Part shown: positions 1 through 6,116 of the stretch, piece by piece | Layout: every line of letters begins with the position of its first letter | How positions within the stretch are numbered: the first letter of the stretch is position 1 | NCBI GenBank assembly: GCA_009786345.1 | Contig: WQTJ01000104.1 | Span: forward strand, 1 to 9,083 | DNA length: 9,083 bases | Source of the DNA: Dehalococcoidia bacterium | Lineage (GTDB): Bacteria > Chloroflexota > Dehalococcoidia > Dehalococcoidales > UBA1222 | Reading direction: 5' to 3' | Program-made: the position numbers and the translations under genes | Notes under the pieces: generated by a model | Databases searched by the model: none | Seen by the model: only the letters and a program-made list of their open reading frames with translations | What the model was told of the DNA's origin: nothing

Positions 1-1143
1 AATATCATGGCTCAGACCACTAACTCACATTTCAGTGCAGTTTCAGCTGTCAGCGCTGGTGTGGCTGATTTGCGCAAGGTAATAGACGAAGCACGTGAAC
101 GGCGCAAGCTATCCAGACAGAAAACGCTACTCTTTATTGATGAAATCCATCGCTTTAATAAGGCGCAGCAGGATGCCATACTGCCATATGTGGAAGATGG
201 AACAATAACACTTATTGGAGCTACTACTGAAAACCCATCTTTTGAGGTTATTTCGCCGCTTTTATCGCGCTCACAGGTATTTGTTTTAAAACCGCTTTCT
301 GCACAGGAAATAGGCACTATTCTCAAGCGCGCTATTACTGATAGAGAGCGTGGATTGGGTGCTTTCAACGTTGATACCGATGAAGTGGCACTGGATTATT
401 TAGTTGCTATGGCCAACTCGGATGCGCGTACGGCACTTAATGCATTGGAAGTGGCTGCTATGACCACTGCGCCTGATGAAAACGGGCGGCGCTATGTGAC
501 TCTGCCTGTGGTGGAAGACGCTGTGCAGCATCGTGCGATTCTCTATGATAAGAACGGCGAGCAGCATTATGACATCATTTCAGCGCTACATAAAACTATG
601 CGCGGGTCAGACCCTGATGCCGCTCTTTATTGGCTGTCCCGCATGGTGGAGGCAGGTGAAGATCCTTTATATATTGTGCGGCGACTGGTGAGGTTTGCCT
701 CTGAGGATGTTGGTATGGCTGACCCGCAAGCGCTGGTTGTATGTATGGCGGCGCAACAGGCAGTGCATTTTATTGGCATGCCAGAGGGAAACTTAGCATT
801 GGCACAGGCAGTGGTCTATCTGGCCACAGCCCCCAAGAGCAATTCGCTGTATATGGCCTATTCCAAGGTTAAGCGTGAGGTTGCACAGGGGTATAATGCG
901 CCTGTTCCGCTACATCTGCGCAATGCTCCTACCAAGCTGATGAAGCAGTTGGATTATGGTAAGGGATACAAATATGCGCATGAGTTTGAGGGACATTTTG
1001 TACGCCAGCAGAATTTGCCTGAAAGCCTAAAAGGACGGCAGTTTTATGAACCAAGTGAGCAGGGCTTTGAAAAACAGGTATTGCTGCGTTTGAAAAGTTG
1101 GTGGCCTGAGCGCTACTGCAAGCAAGACGGACATCCATCGTGA
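1..1143 (+). CDS. rarA: RarA/MgsA replication-associated recombination protein, 5' truncated by window edge
   Basis: RarA (MgsA, Mgs1/WRNIP1 family) is a cytoplasmic AAA+ ATPase of the clamp-loader clade that acts at stalled replication forks. The frame is open from base 1 (Asn-Ile before the first ATG at 7), and the protein begins just before the conserved SAVSAGVADLR segment. The gene is therefore cut by the window, and the Walker A P-loop lies upstream. Visible motifs are Walker B LLFIDEIH (nt 127-150), sensor 1 GATTENPSFE (from nt 217), the arginine finger in LLSRS (nt about 262-276) and the sensor-2-like DARTALNALE (from nt 421). The C-terminal tetramerisation domain follows, with MRGSDPDAALYWL, PLHLRNAPTKLMK and GKGYKYAHE. 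The visible 380 codons compare with roughly 440 in the family. The ATG at 7 is an internal methionine, not a start. A hairpin terminator follows the stop. Family assignment is very secure. Confidence 0.95.
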   Translation, partial: NIMAQTTNSHFSAVSAVSAGVADLRKVIDEARERRKLSRQKTLLFIDEIHRFNKAQQDAILPYVEDGTITLIGATTENPSFEVISPLLSRSQVFVLKPLSAQEIGTILKRAITDRERGLGAFNVDTDEVALDYLVAMANSDARTALNALEVAAMTTAPDENGRRYVTLPVVEDAVQHRAILYDKNGEQHYDIISALHKTMRGSDPDAALYWLSRMVEAGEDPLYIVRRLVRFASEDVGMADPQALVVCMAAQQAVHFIGMPEGNLALAQAVVYLATAPKSNSLYMAYSKVKREVAQGYNAPVPLHLRNAPTKLMKQLDYGKGYKYAHEFEGHFVRQQNLPESLKGRQFYEPSEQGFEKQVLLRLKSWWPERYCKQDGHPS

Positions 1144-1165
1144 CGAAGTTTGTTGTAAGCAAGTA

Positions 1166-1194
1166 TTGGGCTCAGTAATGACCCCAGCATTTTT
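1166..1194 (+). terminator. Likely rho-independent terminator of rarA
   Basis: A hairpin begins 22 bp after the rarA stop. The left arm TTGGG-C-TCA pairs with TGA-C-CCCAG around a GTAA (GNRA) tetraloop, with one internal C-C mismatch. The run of five T at 1190-1194 begins two bases past the stem. The stem is modest, so termination may be partial. The T run overlaps the -35 box of the tRNA promoter. Confidence 0.5.
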
Positions 1195-1221
1195 GACAGT
1201 ATCTTACATTGAGCATATACT
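1193..1221 (+). promoter_or_regulatory. Sigma-70-type promoter of tRNA-fMet
   Basis: A perfect -35 box TTGACA (1193-1198) and a 5/6 -10 box TATACT (1216-1221) are separated by the optimal 17 bp. Transcription would start near 1228, about 8 bp before the mature tRNA 5' end, as expected for a strong single-tRNA promoter. Confidence 0.8.
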
Positions 1222-1235
1222 TACTGGGTTGTTAA

Positions 1236-1310
1236 CGCGGGGTGGAGCAGTGGCAGCTCGTCGGGCTCATAACCCGAAGGTCGTCGGTTCGAATCCGACC
1301 CCCGCTACCA
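1236..1310 (+). tRNA. Initiator tRNA-fMet (anticodon CAT)
   Basis: The sequence folds into a full cloverleaf: acceptor arm CGCGGGG with CCCCGC, D arm GAGC/GCTC, anticodon stem TCGGG/CCCGA with loop CTCATAA (CAT at 1268-1270), five-base variable loop, and T arm GTCGG/CCGAC with TTCGAAT. The discriminator is A and the 3' CCA is encoded (1308-1310). Initiator hallmarks are the three consecutive G-C pairs closing the anticodon stem, the A11-U24 pair in the D stem, and an unpaired position 1-72. The mismatch here is C1-U72, whereas the usual bacterial initiator has C1-A72. It is transcribed from the promoter at 1193-1221 and ends before the hairpin at 1338. The initiator rather than elongator assignment is secure. 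Confidence 0.96.
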
Positions 1311-1337
1311 AAATTGTTTGGTGAAAAAGGCACCTGT

Positions 1338-1363
1338 AAAAACCGCTAACCATGCGGTTTTTT
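1338..1363. terminator. Bidirectional terminator between tRNA-fMet and rimO
   Basis: A perfect 9-bp stem, AAAAACCGC (1338-1346) with GCGGTTTTT (1354-1362), encloses the 7-nt loop TAACCAT. It has a T run at 1358-1363 on the plus strand and a complementary A run at 1338-1342. It can stop the tRNA transcript on the plus strand and rimO transcription on the minus strand, whose stop codon lies 22 bp away. Confidence 0.8.
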
Positions 1364-1384
1364 GTTGGCGTTTTTATACATTTT

Positions 1385-2719
1385 TCATTGGCGCTGACAG
1401 TCTACAACGCCGCTCATATCATATGCCATGGCTTCAGTTATACGCACTGAAATTATCTCTCCTACTGGAACAACGCTTTTTATCAGTACAAGCCCGTCTA
1501 CTTCCGGAGCATCGCGGTAGCTGCGTCCAATCGAAATACCATCCCCCATGCCTTCAACCAGTACGTCCAATTGCTTGCCTATAAACTCTTTATTGTGCGC
1601 CAGCGAAATCTTCTGTTGTTTTTCCATCAGGAGTTTCGTGCGATCTTCTTTTATGTCTTCTGGGATAGTGTCTCCAAGTGCCTCACTTGGAGTGCCGGCC
1701 TCAAATGAGAATTTGAATGCACCAAGTTTATCGAATCGTATTTCATCAATGAAATCAAGCAGTGTTTGGAATTCCCGTTCGCTTTCGTCCGGGTATCCGA
1801 CTATGAATGTGCTGCGTAATGCTAAGTTTGGTATGGAGTTGCGCATTTTATCCAATGTTTTATATACCCAGTCTATGTTAGCCGGGCGGTGCATGCGGCG
1901 CAGTACGTCAGGATGTGCGTGTTGTAGCGGCATGTCTAGATAAGGCACAATTTGTTTGTGAGTGGCCATTACCTCAATCAACTCATCGGTAACAAATCCC
2001 GGGTAAGCGTACATGATACGCAGCCAGTCAACATTTGGAATGGTTTTAGTCATTTCAGTAAGTAAATTTGCTAAACCATTACGCATGCCTAAATCATACC
2101 CGTAGTCTGTGCTGTTTTGTGCAATAAGGATAATCTCGCGAATTCCACACTCTTGCAGTTGTTTAGCCTCAGCTAATATAGACTCCATCGGATGGCTTAC
2201 AGCAGGGCCTTTTATTGAGGGGATGGCGCAGAAAGCGCATGCGCGCGAGCATCCATCAGCGATTTTAAGATAAGCGCTGGCTCCTTGTATTGAAAAGCGC
2301 GGTATGCCGCACTCGCCAAAGGCGTCAGTGATGTTTATTTTGGTGGCACAAGTATGGGTTTTGTCTTCGCATAAGCTATCAGCTAACTCTACAATGTCCA
2401 TCCAGTTGCGCGTGCCTAGGATGGCATCTACACCACGTATTTTTTGCTGGACTTCGCCGCCGTAACGTTGTGTGAGACAACCTGTGGCAATCAGCACTTG
2501 TCCTGATTTTTTGCGCGAGGCGAATTTTTCAAGTGTGCTGTATGACTCATCTTTGGCAATGTTAATAAAACCGCATGTATTAATGATAATAAGGTGAGCT
2601 TGTTTTGGGTTTGGGACCAATTGATATCTGGCGCGGCTTAGTAATGTGGCCATGGAATCTGCGTCAACAGTATTTTTGGCACATCCAAGCGAAATTATAT
2701 GGAAAGTTTTGTTTTTCAC
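1385..2719 (-). CDS. rimO: Ribosomal protein S12 (aspartate) methylthiotransferase RimO
   Basis: RimO is a cytoplasmic radical SAM enzyme that adds a methylthio group to the beta carbon of a conserved aspartate in ribosomal protein S12. The 444-residue protein has the family's full length and order. The N-terminal UPF0004 domain carries iron-sulfur ligands C13 (SLGCAKNTVD), C49 (INTCGFI) and C81 (ATGCLTQRYG). The radical SAM core holds C157, C161 and C164 in DGCSRACAFCAIP, and a C-terminal TRAM domain spans about residues 375-440. PYLDMPLQHAHPDVLRRM favours RimO over the tRNA enzyme MiaB, which has a QSGS-type motif there. The start is GTG (complement of 2717-2719); no strong Shine-Dalgarno sequence is visible. 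The gene is convergent with tRNA-fMet and shares its terminator. Several motifs resemble Chloroflexota RimO as I recall them. Function is secure. Confidence 0.95.
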   Translation of the reverse strand: MKNKTFHIISLGCAKNTVDADSMATLLSRARYQLVPNPKQAHLIIINTCGFINIAKDESYSTLEKFASRKKSGQVLIATGCLTQRYGGEVQQKIRGVDAILGTRNWMDIVELADSLCEDKTHTCATKINITDAFGECGIPRFSIQGASAYLKIADGCSRACAFCAIPSIKGPAVSHPMESILAEAKQLQECGIREIILIAQNSTDYGYDLGMRNGLANLLTEMTKTIPNVDWLRIMYAYPGFVTDELIEVMATHKQIVPYLDMPLQHAHPDVLRRMHRPANIDWVYKTLDKMRNSIPNLALRSTFIVGYPDESEREFQTLLDFIDEIRFDKLGAFKFSFEAGTPSEALGDTIPEDIKEDRTKLLMEKQQKISLAHNKEFIGKQLDVLVEGMGDGISIGRSYRDAPEVDGLVLIKSVVPVGEIISVRITEAMAYDMSGVVDCQRQ

Positions 2720-2747
2720 TGTTTTACACTACAACATTATGCGTATA

Positions 2748-2776
2748 TTTATAAACGACAACCATAAGCAAATGAA
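2748..2776 (-). promoter_or_regulatory. Candidate promoter of rimO
   Basis: On the minus strand a 5/6 -10 box TATAAA (2748-2753) follows a weak -35 TTCATT (2771-2776) at 17 bp. It lies in the AT-rich 89-bp gap between the RHH gene and rimO. No terminator hairpin is visible for the upstream operon, so read-through into rimO is possible. Confidence 0.3.
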
Positions 2777-2808
2777 TATTGCACTACTTATTGTTATTAC
2801 TAATCATT

Positions 2809-3054
2809 TTACTTAAATCGATGTTTTGCCGCATCACTGAGGATATATTCAATTTGACTGTTAATTGAGCGGAAATCATCATCTGCCCATGAGGCTATTT
2901 TATCCCATAATGATGGGGAGAGCCTCAACAAGACCTGTTTTTTTGCACTTTCCCTGCTTTTTAATGCATTTTCCCGCTGTAAAATATTATCTTCCAGTGC
3001 TTTTATTTGCTCAAGCCGCTTTTGTAACTGCGCTTCGCGATTAGTTAGATCCAC
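2809..3054 (-). CDS. Arc-like ribbon-helix-helix DNA-binding protein with N-terminal coiled coil
   Basis: This 81-residue protein has an Arc/MetJ-type ribbon-helix-helix domain at residues about 38-78. The beta-strand KKQVLLRLSP places Q40 and R44 where P22 Arc has the DNA-contacting Q9 and R13; Arc N11 is replaced by L42. The helix-turn segment FRSINSQIEYIL matches Arc GRSVNSEIYQRV. Residues about 8-35 form a charged helix with L10, L14, I17, I24 and L31 in heptad-like spacing, a probable coiled coil not present in Arc. The start is GTG (complement of 3052-3054), preceded by GAAAGAAG eight bases upstream. It begins 26 bp after the SPFH stop, so the two are one operon. SPFH genes of this type are, as I recall, commonly followed by such a small RHH gene. 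A role as operon repressor is inferred from the Arc-like site in the operon promoter. Confidence 0.85.
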   Translation of the reverse strand: MDLTNREAQLQKRLEQIKALEDNILQRENALKSRESAKKQVLLRLSPSLWDKIASWADDDFRSINSQIEYILSDAAKHRFK

Positions 3055-3080
3055 GATAAGTACTTCTTTCGTGAGTCGCC

Positions 3081-4106
3081 TTAAAAGATTGTCCCACTGT
3101 TAATAATCGGCTGGGCATCACGGTTCCCGCAAAGTACCACAAGCAGATTTGAGACCATAGTTGCCTTGCGCTCATCATCGAGAATAACGATATTATCCTC
3201 TCCAAGCTTGTCAAGCGCCATCTTTACCATACCAACAGCACCATCAACTATTTTCTTTCTAGCGGCAATAATGGCTGATGCCTGCTGACGCTGAAGCATC
3301 GCTGCCGCAATTTCCTCGGCATAAGCCAAGTGTGTTATCCTGACTTCTTCAATAATAAGCCCTGCACTATCTACGCGCTTTTGGAGCTCTGCCTTCATCA
3401 TTTCAGCAATTTCAAGAGCGCTGCCACGCAGGGTTTTTTCCTGTTCATTGATGAAGTCATCATCCTCATCGAAAATATCATACGGATAAAGACGGGCAAC
3501 GTTGCGAATAGTTGAATCTGTTTGAATGCTGAGAAACTCATGGTAGTTCTCTACTGAAAATACCGCCTGTGTAGGGTTATCAACATACCATATTACAATG
3601 GCTCCGATAATAATAGGGTTTCCTAAAATATCATTTACCTTTTGACGCTGATTATCTAATGTCTGTTTTTTCAGTGAAATAGCTTTTGAAACAGGGACTG
3701 TTGTAGTGCCGTTGCCACCTTGTTTCGCGCTTTCCTTTGCTCTTTGCACTGCTTCGGCCTTTGCTGCTTGATATGTAGGGCTGAAGGATGAACAGAAAGG
3801 GTTGACATAATGAAATCCGGCTGATTTGACTGTGCCGTGATAAACTCCGAAAAGAGTAAAAATCCGTGCCTCATTTGGTTTTACAACTTTAAGCCCTGCA
3901 AGCATAATGCCAAAAAATACCCAACCCAGCATACTTGCGCCAAAAATGATGCCGCCCGATAAAAACTTCTCGGCGGCAAGATGGATAATACCAAAAACAC
4001 ATGCAACGGTAGAAGCAATCAACCCAATAAGTCCTACGAACAGCATCAAAAATCCATTGGCGGGATTTAATGTTTTTTCTTTAATGTTGACAGTTTTTTG
4101 CTCCAT
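3081..4106 (-). CDS. SPFH/band-7 domain membrane protein
   Basis: This 341-residue protein belongs to the SPFH (stomatin/prohibitin/flotillin/HflK) superfamily, which assembles oligomeric scaffolds on membranes. Two hydrophobic segments (about residues 17-42 and 48-71) anchor it. The SPFH domain begins at KVVKPNEARIFTLFGVYHGTV and continues through KVNDILGNPIIIGAIVIWYVDNPTQAVFSV. The helical C-terminal part carries the subfamily signature THLAYAEEIAAAMLQRQQASAII and ends with DERKATMVSNLLVVLCGNRDAQPIINSGTIF. An Ala/Lys/Gly-rich stretch (residues about 105-142) looks like an insertion relative to the family as I remember it. The start is ATG with Shine-Dalgarno AGGAAAG (4112-4118) five bases upstream. 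The gene leads an operon with the RHH gene and has its own promoter. Cellular function is unknown; the subfamily is usually annotated only by domain. Confidence 0.92.
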   Translation of the reverse strand: MEQKTVNIKEKTLNPANGFLMLFVGLIGLIASTVACVFGIIHLAAEKFLSGGIIFGASMLGWVFFGIMLAGLKVVKPNEARIFTLFGVYHGTVKSAGFHYVNPFCSSFSPTYQAAKAEAVQRAKESAKQGGNGTTTVPVSKAISLKKQTLDNQRQKVNDILGNPIIIGAIVIWYVDNPTQAVFSVENYHEFLSIQTDSTIRNVARLYPYDIFDEDDDFINEQEKTLRGSALEIAEMMKAELQKRVDSAGLIIEEVRITHLAYAEEIAAAMLQRQQASAIIAARKKIVDGAVGMVKMALDKLGEDNIVILDDERKATMVSNLLVVLCGNRDAQPIINSGTIF

Positions 4107-4125
4107 ATATTCTTTCCTAAGAATA

Positions 4126-4146
4126 ATAATAGTATTATACTATCAT
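4126..4146 (-). promoter_or_regulatory. Arc-operator-like palindrome over the -10 region
   Basis: On the minus strand the half-sites ATGATAG and CTATTAT are separated by the 7-bp centre TATAATA, 21 bp in all. The dyad extends to 13-base arms with one mismatch. The P22 Arc operator, as I recall it, is also 21 bp with halves ATGATAG and CTACTAT around 7 bp, so 13 of the 14 half-site bases agree. The site covers the -10 box of an operon that encodes an Arc-like RHH protein, so binding would block RNA polymerase. Confidence 0.5.
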
Positions 4147-4165
4147 TATGATATCATAGTGTCAA
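4134..4165 (-). promoter_or_regulatory. Promoter of the SPFH-RHH operon
   Basis: On the minus strand there is a consensus -35 TTGACA (4160-4165) and a consensus -10 TATAAT (4134-4139), but the spacer is 20 bp. An alternative -10, TAGTAT (4137-4142, 4/6), gives the ideal 17 bp. Either choice predicts a leader of only about 20-25 nt before the ATG at 4106. The long spacer could make the promoter naturally weak or dependent on DNA distortion. Confidence 0.65.
4147..4158. promoter_or_regulatory. Second operator-like palindrome in the promoter spacer
   Basis: TATGATATCATA is a perfect 12-bp palindrome that directly abuts the Arc-operator-like site and lies between the -35 and -10 boxes. It contains overlapping ATGATA half-sites on both strands, matching the first six bases of the neighbouring half-site. 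It may be an extra or cooperative binding site for the same regulator. Confidence 0.4.
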
Positions 4166-4236
4166 ATGCTTTGCATGATTCTTTTGCATCAATATGAACA
4201 CTCAATGGCTTATCGTTGTGTGCGGTGCCTAGTGTC

Positions 4237-5940
4237 TTATCGCCTCTTTAAAATTTCCAGCAAAGAATTGAAATATCTTAATTTCACGGCGCCTATTGGA
4301 AGTGTGAGTTGGTGCCGCTCTACAACGGCCATGCCATTGATGAGATTTAGCTCTGGTTTAAGTTGCAGCAACAGGCTTTCGTTCCCTGACTGAACGATGG
4401 CATCAATACGTTTTTCCATATCCACTGCTTTGACGATACGCTCCAGTTGAGTTGAGGCTAATTCATGCGTAATCTGGTTGTATTGTTCTTTAATGCGAGT
4501 CAGGCGTGCAACGGCAGCATAAGTAGTATCTACTATCTGTTGGCGGCTCATCCAGCGGGTTTCGTAATTTAAAGTTTCTTTCCAGCTTGGGCGTGTCAGT
4601 GCTGTGCGGTGCTCAGAGAGCGTGCGGTGTATGACTTTATACCCGTAGCGCTCCGGATTTTCAAAACATAGACTCCCAGGGTCGAGGAATGGTGACAGAG
4701 GGCCAATGAATAGGAACAGCCGCTTGTCTGAGTTGAATTTTTTATACAGATATTCGCAGTAATCTAATGTTTGGCTGACTGATTCAGGCGTCTGTTCAGG
4801 CAAGCCTATCATAAAATAGATTTCCAACCGCGATGCACCTAATTCAAGGGCTTTGGCAATACTGCTCTCAAGTTCTTCGTTGCTGTATGCGAGCCCTATA
4901 GCACGGCGTACCTTAATGTCGTGCGATTGAGGTGATATGTCGATAGCGAAACCTGGTTTAGCGCGTGCTATAGCCTCTAAAAATTGATTGTCAGGAGGCC
5001 TGAATAACTCAAAATCAATAGTATTTTTGACAGGCTTTTTCTCCATGAGCCGAAGCAGTTCATAGGCGCGTTCTTCTCCACCCATGCGCATATCGCCTAG
5101 AATGAAAATAGGACCGCGGCTTAAACGGCTGATATTTTGGATGTCTTTGAACATGTCAGATGCTGTTCGGAACGCTGTTTTTTGACGGCCTACTGTTTTA
5201 CGTACGGCAGCATTGGCTCCGCCGCAATATACGCAGTTATGATCACAACCTTTGCACGTAAGCACCGCAGTCACCGGGTACTTAAGCCATTCTTTGGCTG
5301 GCAAGGTGCTGATCATGTCAAAATAGCGCAGCACAGAGCGCGCTACGGTGGTATAGTGGTTTTGCATCACGTCTGAAATGTTTGTTGGCACATGTGTTAA
5401 GCCATTGTCATGGATAGTGCCGCTGTTATCCTTCCATACAAGATTGGGGATTCCCTTCATGTTGCCTGTTTTAATCCCCTGCATGAATAGCCGCATAGGC
5501 TCCTCTGTGGAGTCGCCTCGCATGACATAATCTATTTCGGGATATTCAATGAGTTCTTTGTAGAAGTATGAAGAAGAGAACCCTCCAAAAAGAACTTTGG
5601 ATTGCGGGTGGATTGTTTTCACAAGCTTAGCCAGTTCGATAGAACCATGCGAGTGTACCAGCCAGTGTAAATCTATGCCGAAGACAGGGGCGTGCAACTT
5701 GCGTATGAAAGCTACAACGTCGAGTTTTGGTTGCTTCAGCATGCGCATGGCGATATTCACCAGCCGCACATGGTATCCGGCATGCCCAAGGTATTCTGCC
5801 ATGCTGGAAAAACCGATGGGGTACATTTCATATACAGGTGTGGACAGTACAAGGTCGCTAACAGGCCCGTAAAGCTGCGGGATATCCCTGTAGTCGTAAA
5901 CATGAGGTGCGTGAAGCAGGATTAAATCTGTTTTAGCCAT
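4237..5940 (-). CDS. B12-binding-domain radical SAM protein, paralog 1
   Basis: This 567-residue protein has a class B radical SAM layout. An N-terminal Rossmann-like cobalamin-binding-type domain spans about residues 1-150 (FGIDLHW, VLFGGFSSS, DYVMRGDSTEEPMRLFM). The radical SAM core follows, with the cluster motif C232-x3-C236-x2-C239 (GCDHNCVYCGG). The C-terminal part contains SLCFENPERYGYKVIHRTLSEHR and NYETRWMSRQQI. An extra cysteine, C229, precedes the cluster. The length and N-terminal signature fit what I recall as the TIGR04190 (Ta0216) B12/radical SAM family, which has no established reaction. The start is ATG with a poor Shine-Dalgarno sequence. It diverges from a close paralog at 6117; 107 of the first 150 residues are identical by hand count. 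No signal peptide or membrane segment is seen. Radical SAM is certain, cobalamin use is likely, and the substrate is unknown. Confidence 0.88.
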   Translation of the reverse strand: MAKTDLILLHAPHVYDYRDIPQLYGPVSDLVLSTPVYEMYPIGFSSMAEYLGHAGYHVRLVNIAMRMLKQPKLDVVAFIRKLHAPVFGIDLHWLVHSHGSIELAKLVKTIHPQSKVLFGGFSSSYFYKELIEYPEIDYVMRGDSTEEPMRLFMQGIKTGNMKGIPNLVWKDNSGTIHDNGLTHVPTNISDVMQNHYTTVARSVLRYFDMISTLPAKEWLKYPVTAVLTCKGCDHNCVYCGGANAAVRKTVGRQKTAFRTASDMFKDIQNISRLSRGPIFILGDMRMGGEERAYELLRLMEKKPVKNTIDFELFRPPDNQFLEAIARAKPGFAIDISPQSHDIKVRRAIGLAYSNEELESSIAKALELGASRLEIYFMIGLPEQTPESVSQTLDYCEYLYKKFNSDKRLFLFIGPLSPFLDPGSLCFENPERYGYKVIHRTLSEHRTALTRPSWKETLNYETRWMSRQQIVDTTYAAVARLTRIKEQYNQITHELASTQLERIVKAVDMEKRIDAIVQSGNESLLLQLKPELNLINGMAVVERHQLTLPIGAVKLRYFNSLLEILKRR

Positions 5941-6116
5941 GTTGAACTTTTCTGAAACATCTTAGAATTACAAGAATGTAACATGAATAGCATAATTAAG
6001 ACAAACGCATTGCATTAGTCATGATGAGCACAAAGTGTTATAATCGTTCGTCCATTCAGATAGCATTTGATAATGGATTAATAGTAAGGTCGTTGTTGTA
6101 AGAAACAGTATTTAAT
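5941..6116. promoter_or_regulatory. Divergent intergenic region between the two radical SAM genes
   Basis: This AT-rich 176-bp gap must carry the start sites of both divergent transcripts. For the plus strand, TATAAT (6039-6044) lies 17 bp after TAGTCA (6016-6021, 4/6). For the minus strand the best pair I see is TTGTCT with TTACAT at 17 bp, which is weak. I see no B12-box (GCCACTG-type) element, so no cobalamin riboswitch is supported. Confidence 0.5.
6016..6044 (+). promoter_or_regulatory. Candidate promoter of radical SAM paralog 2 and ubiA-type gene
   Basis: A consensus -10 TATAAT (6039-6044) is preceded at 17 bp by the weaker -35 TAGTCA. Transcription would start near 6051 and leave a leader of about 66 nt, which begins with a possible hairpin (TCCATT 6051-6056 with AATGGA 6072-6077). 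Confidence 0.5.

Noticed and set aside
7..1143. ATG at 7 as the true start of rarA
   Set aside because: The frame is open to base 1, and a protein starting there would lack the Walker A motif that all RarA proteins have. The gene simply continues out of the window.
1318..1584. Small plus-strand open frame after the tRNA
   Set aside because: It runs through the terminator hairpin and the antisense of rimO, with no ribosome-binding site or recognisable protein feature.
1385..2719. MiaB tRNA methylthiotransferase
   Set aside because: The QHAHP motif, RimO-like N-terminus and overall pattern fit RimO. MiaB would show the QSGS-type motif at the same place.
5941..6116. Cobalamin riboswitch controlling the B12-type radical SAM genes
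   Set aside because: The gap is only 176 bp shared by two promoters, and no B12-box-like sequence or multi-stem fold is visible.
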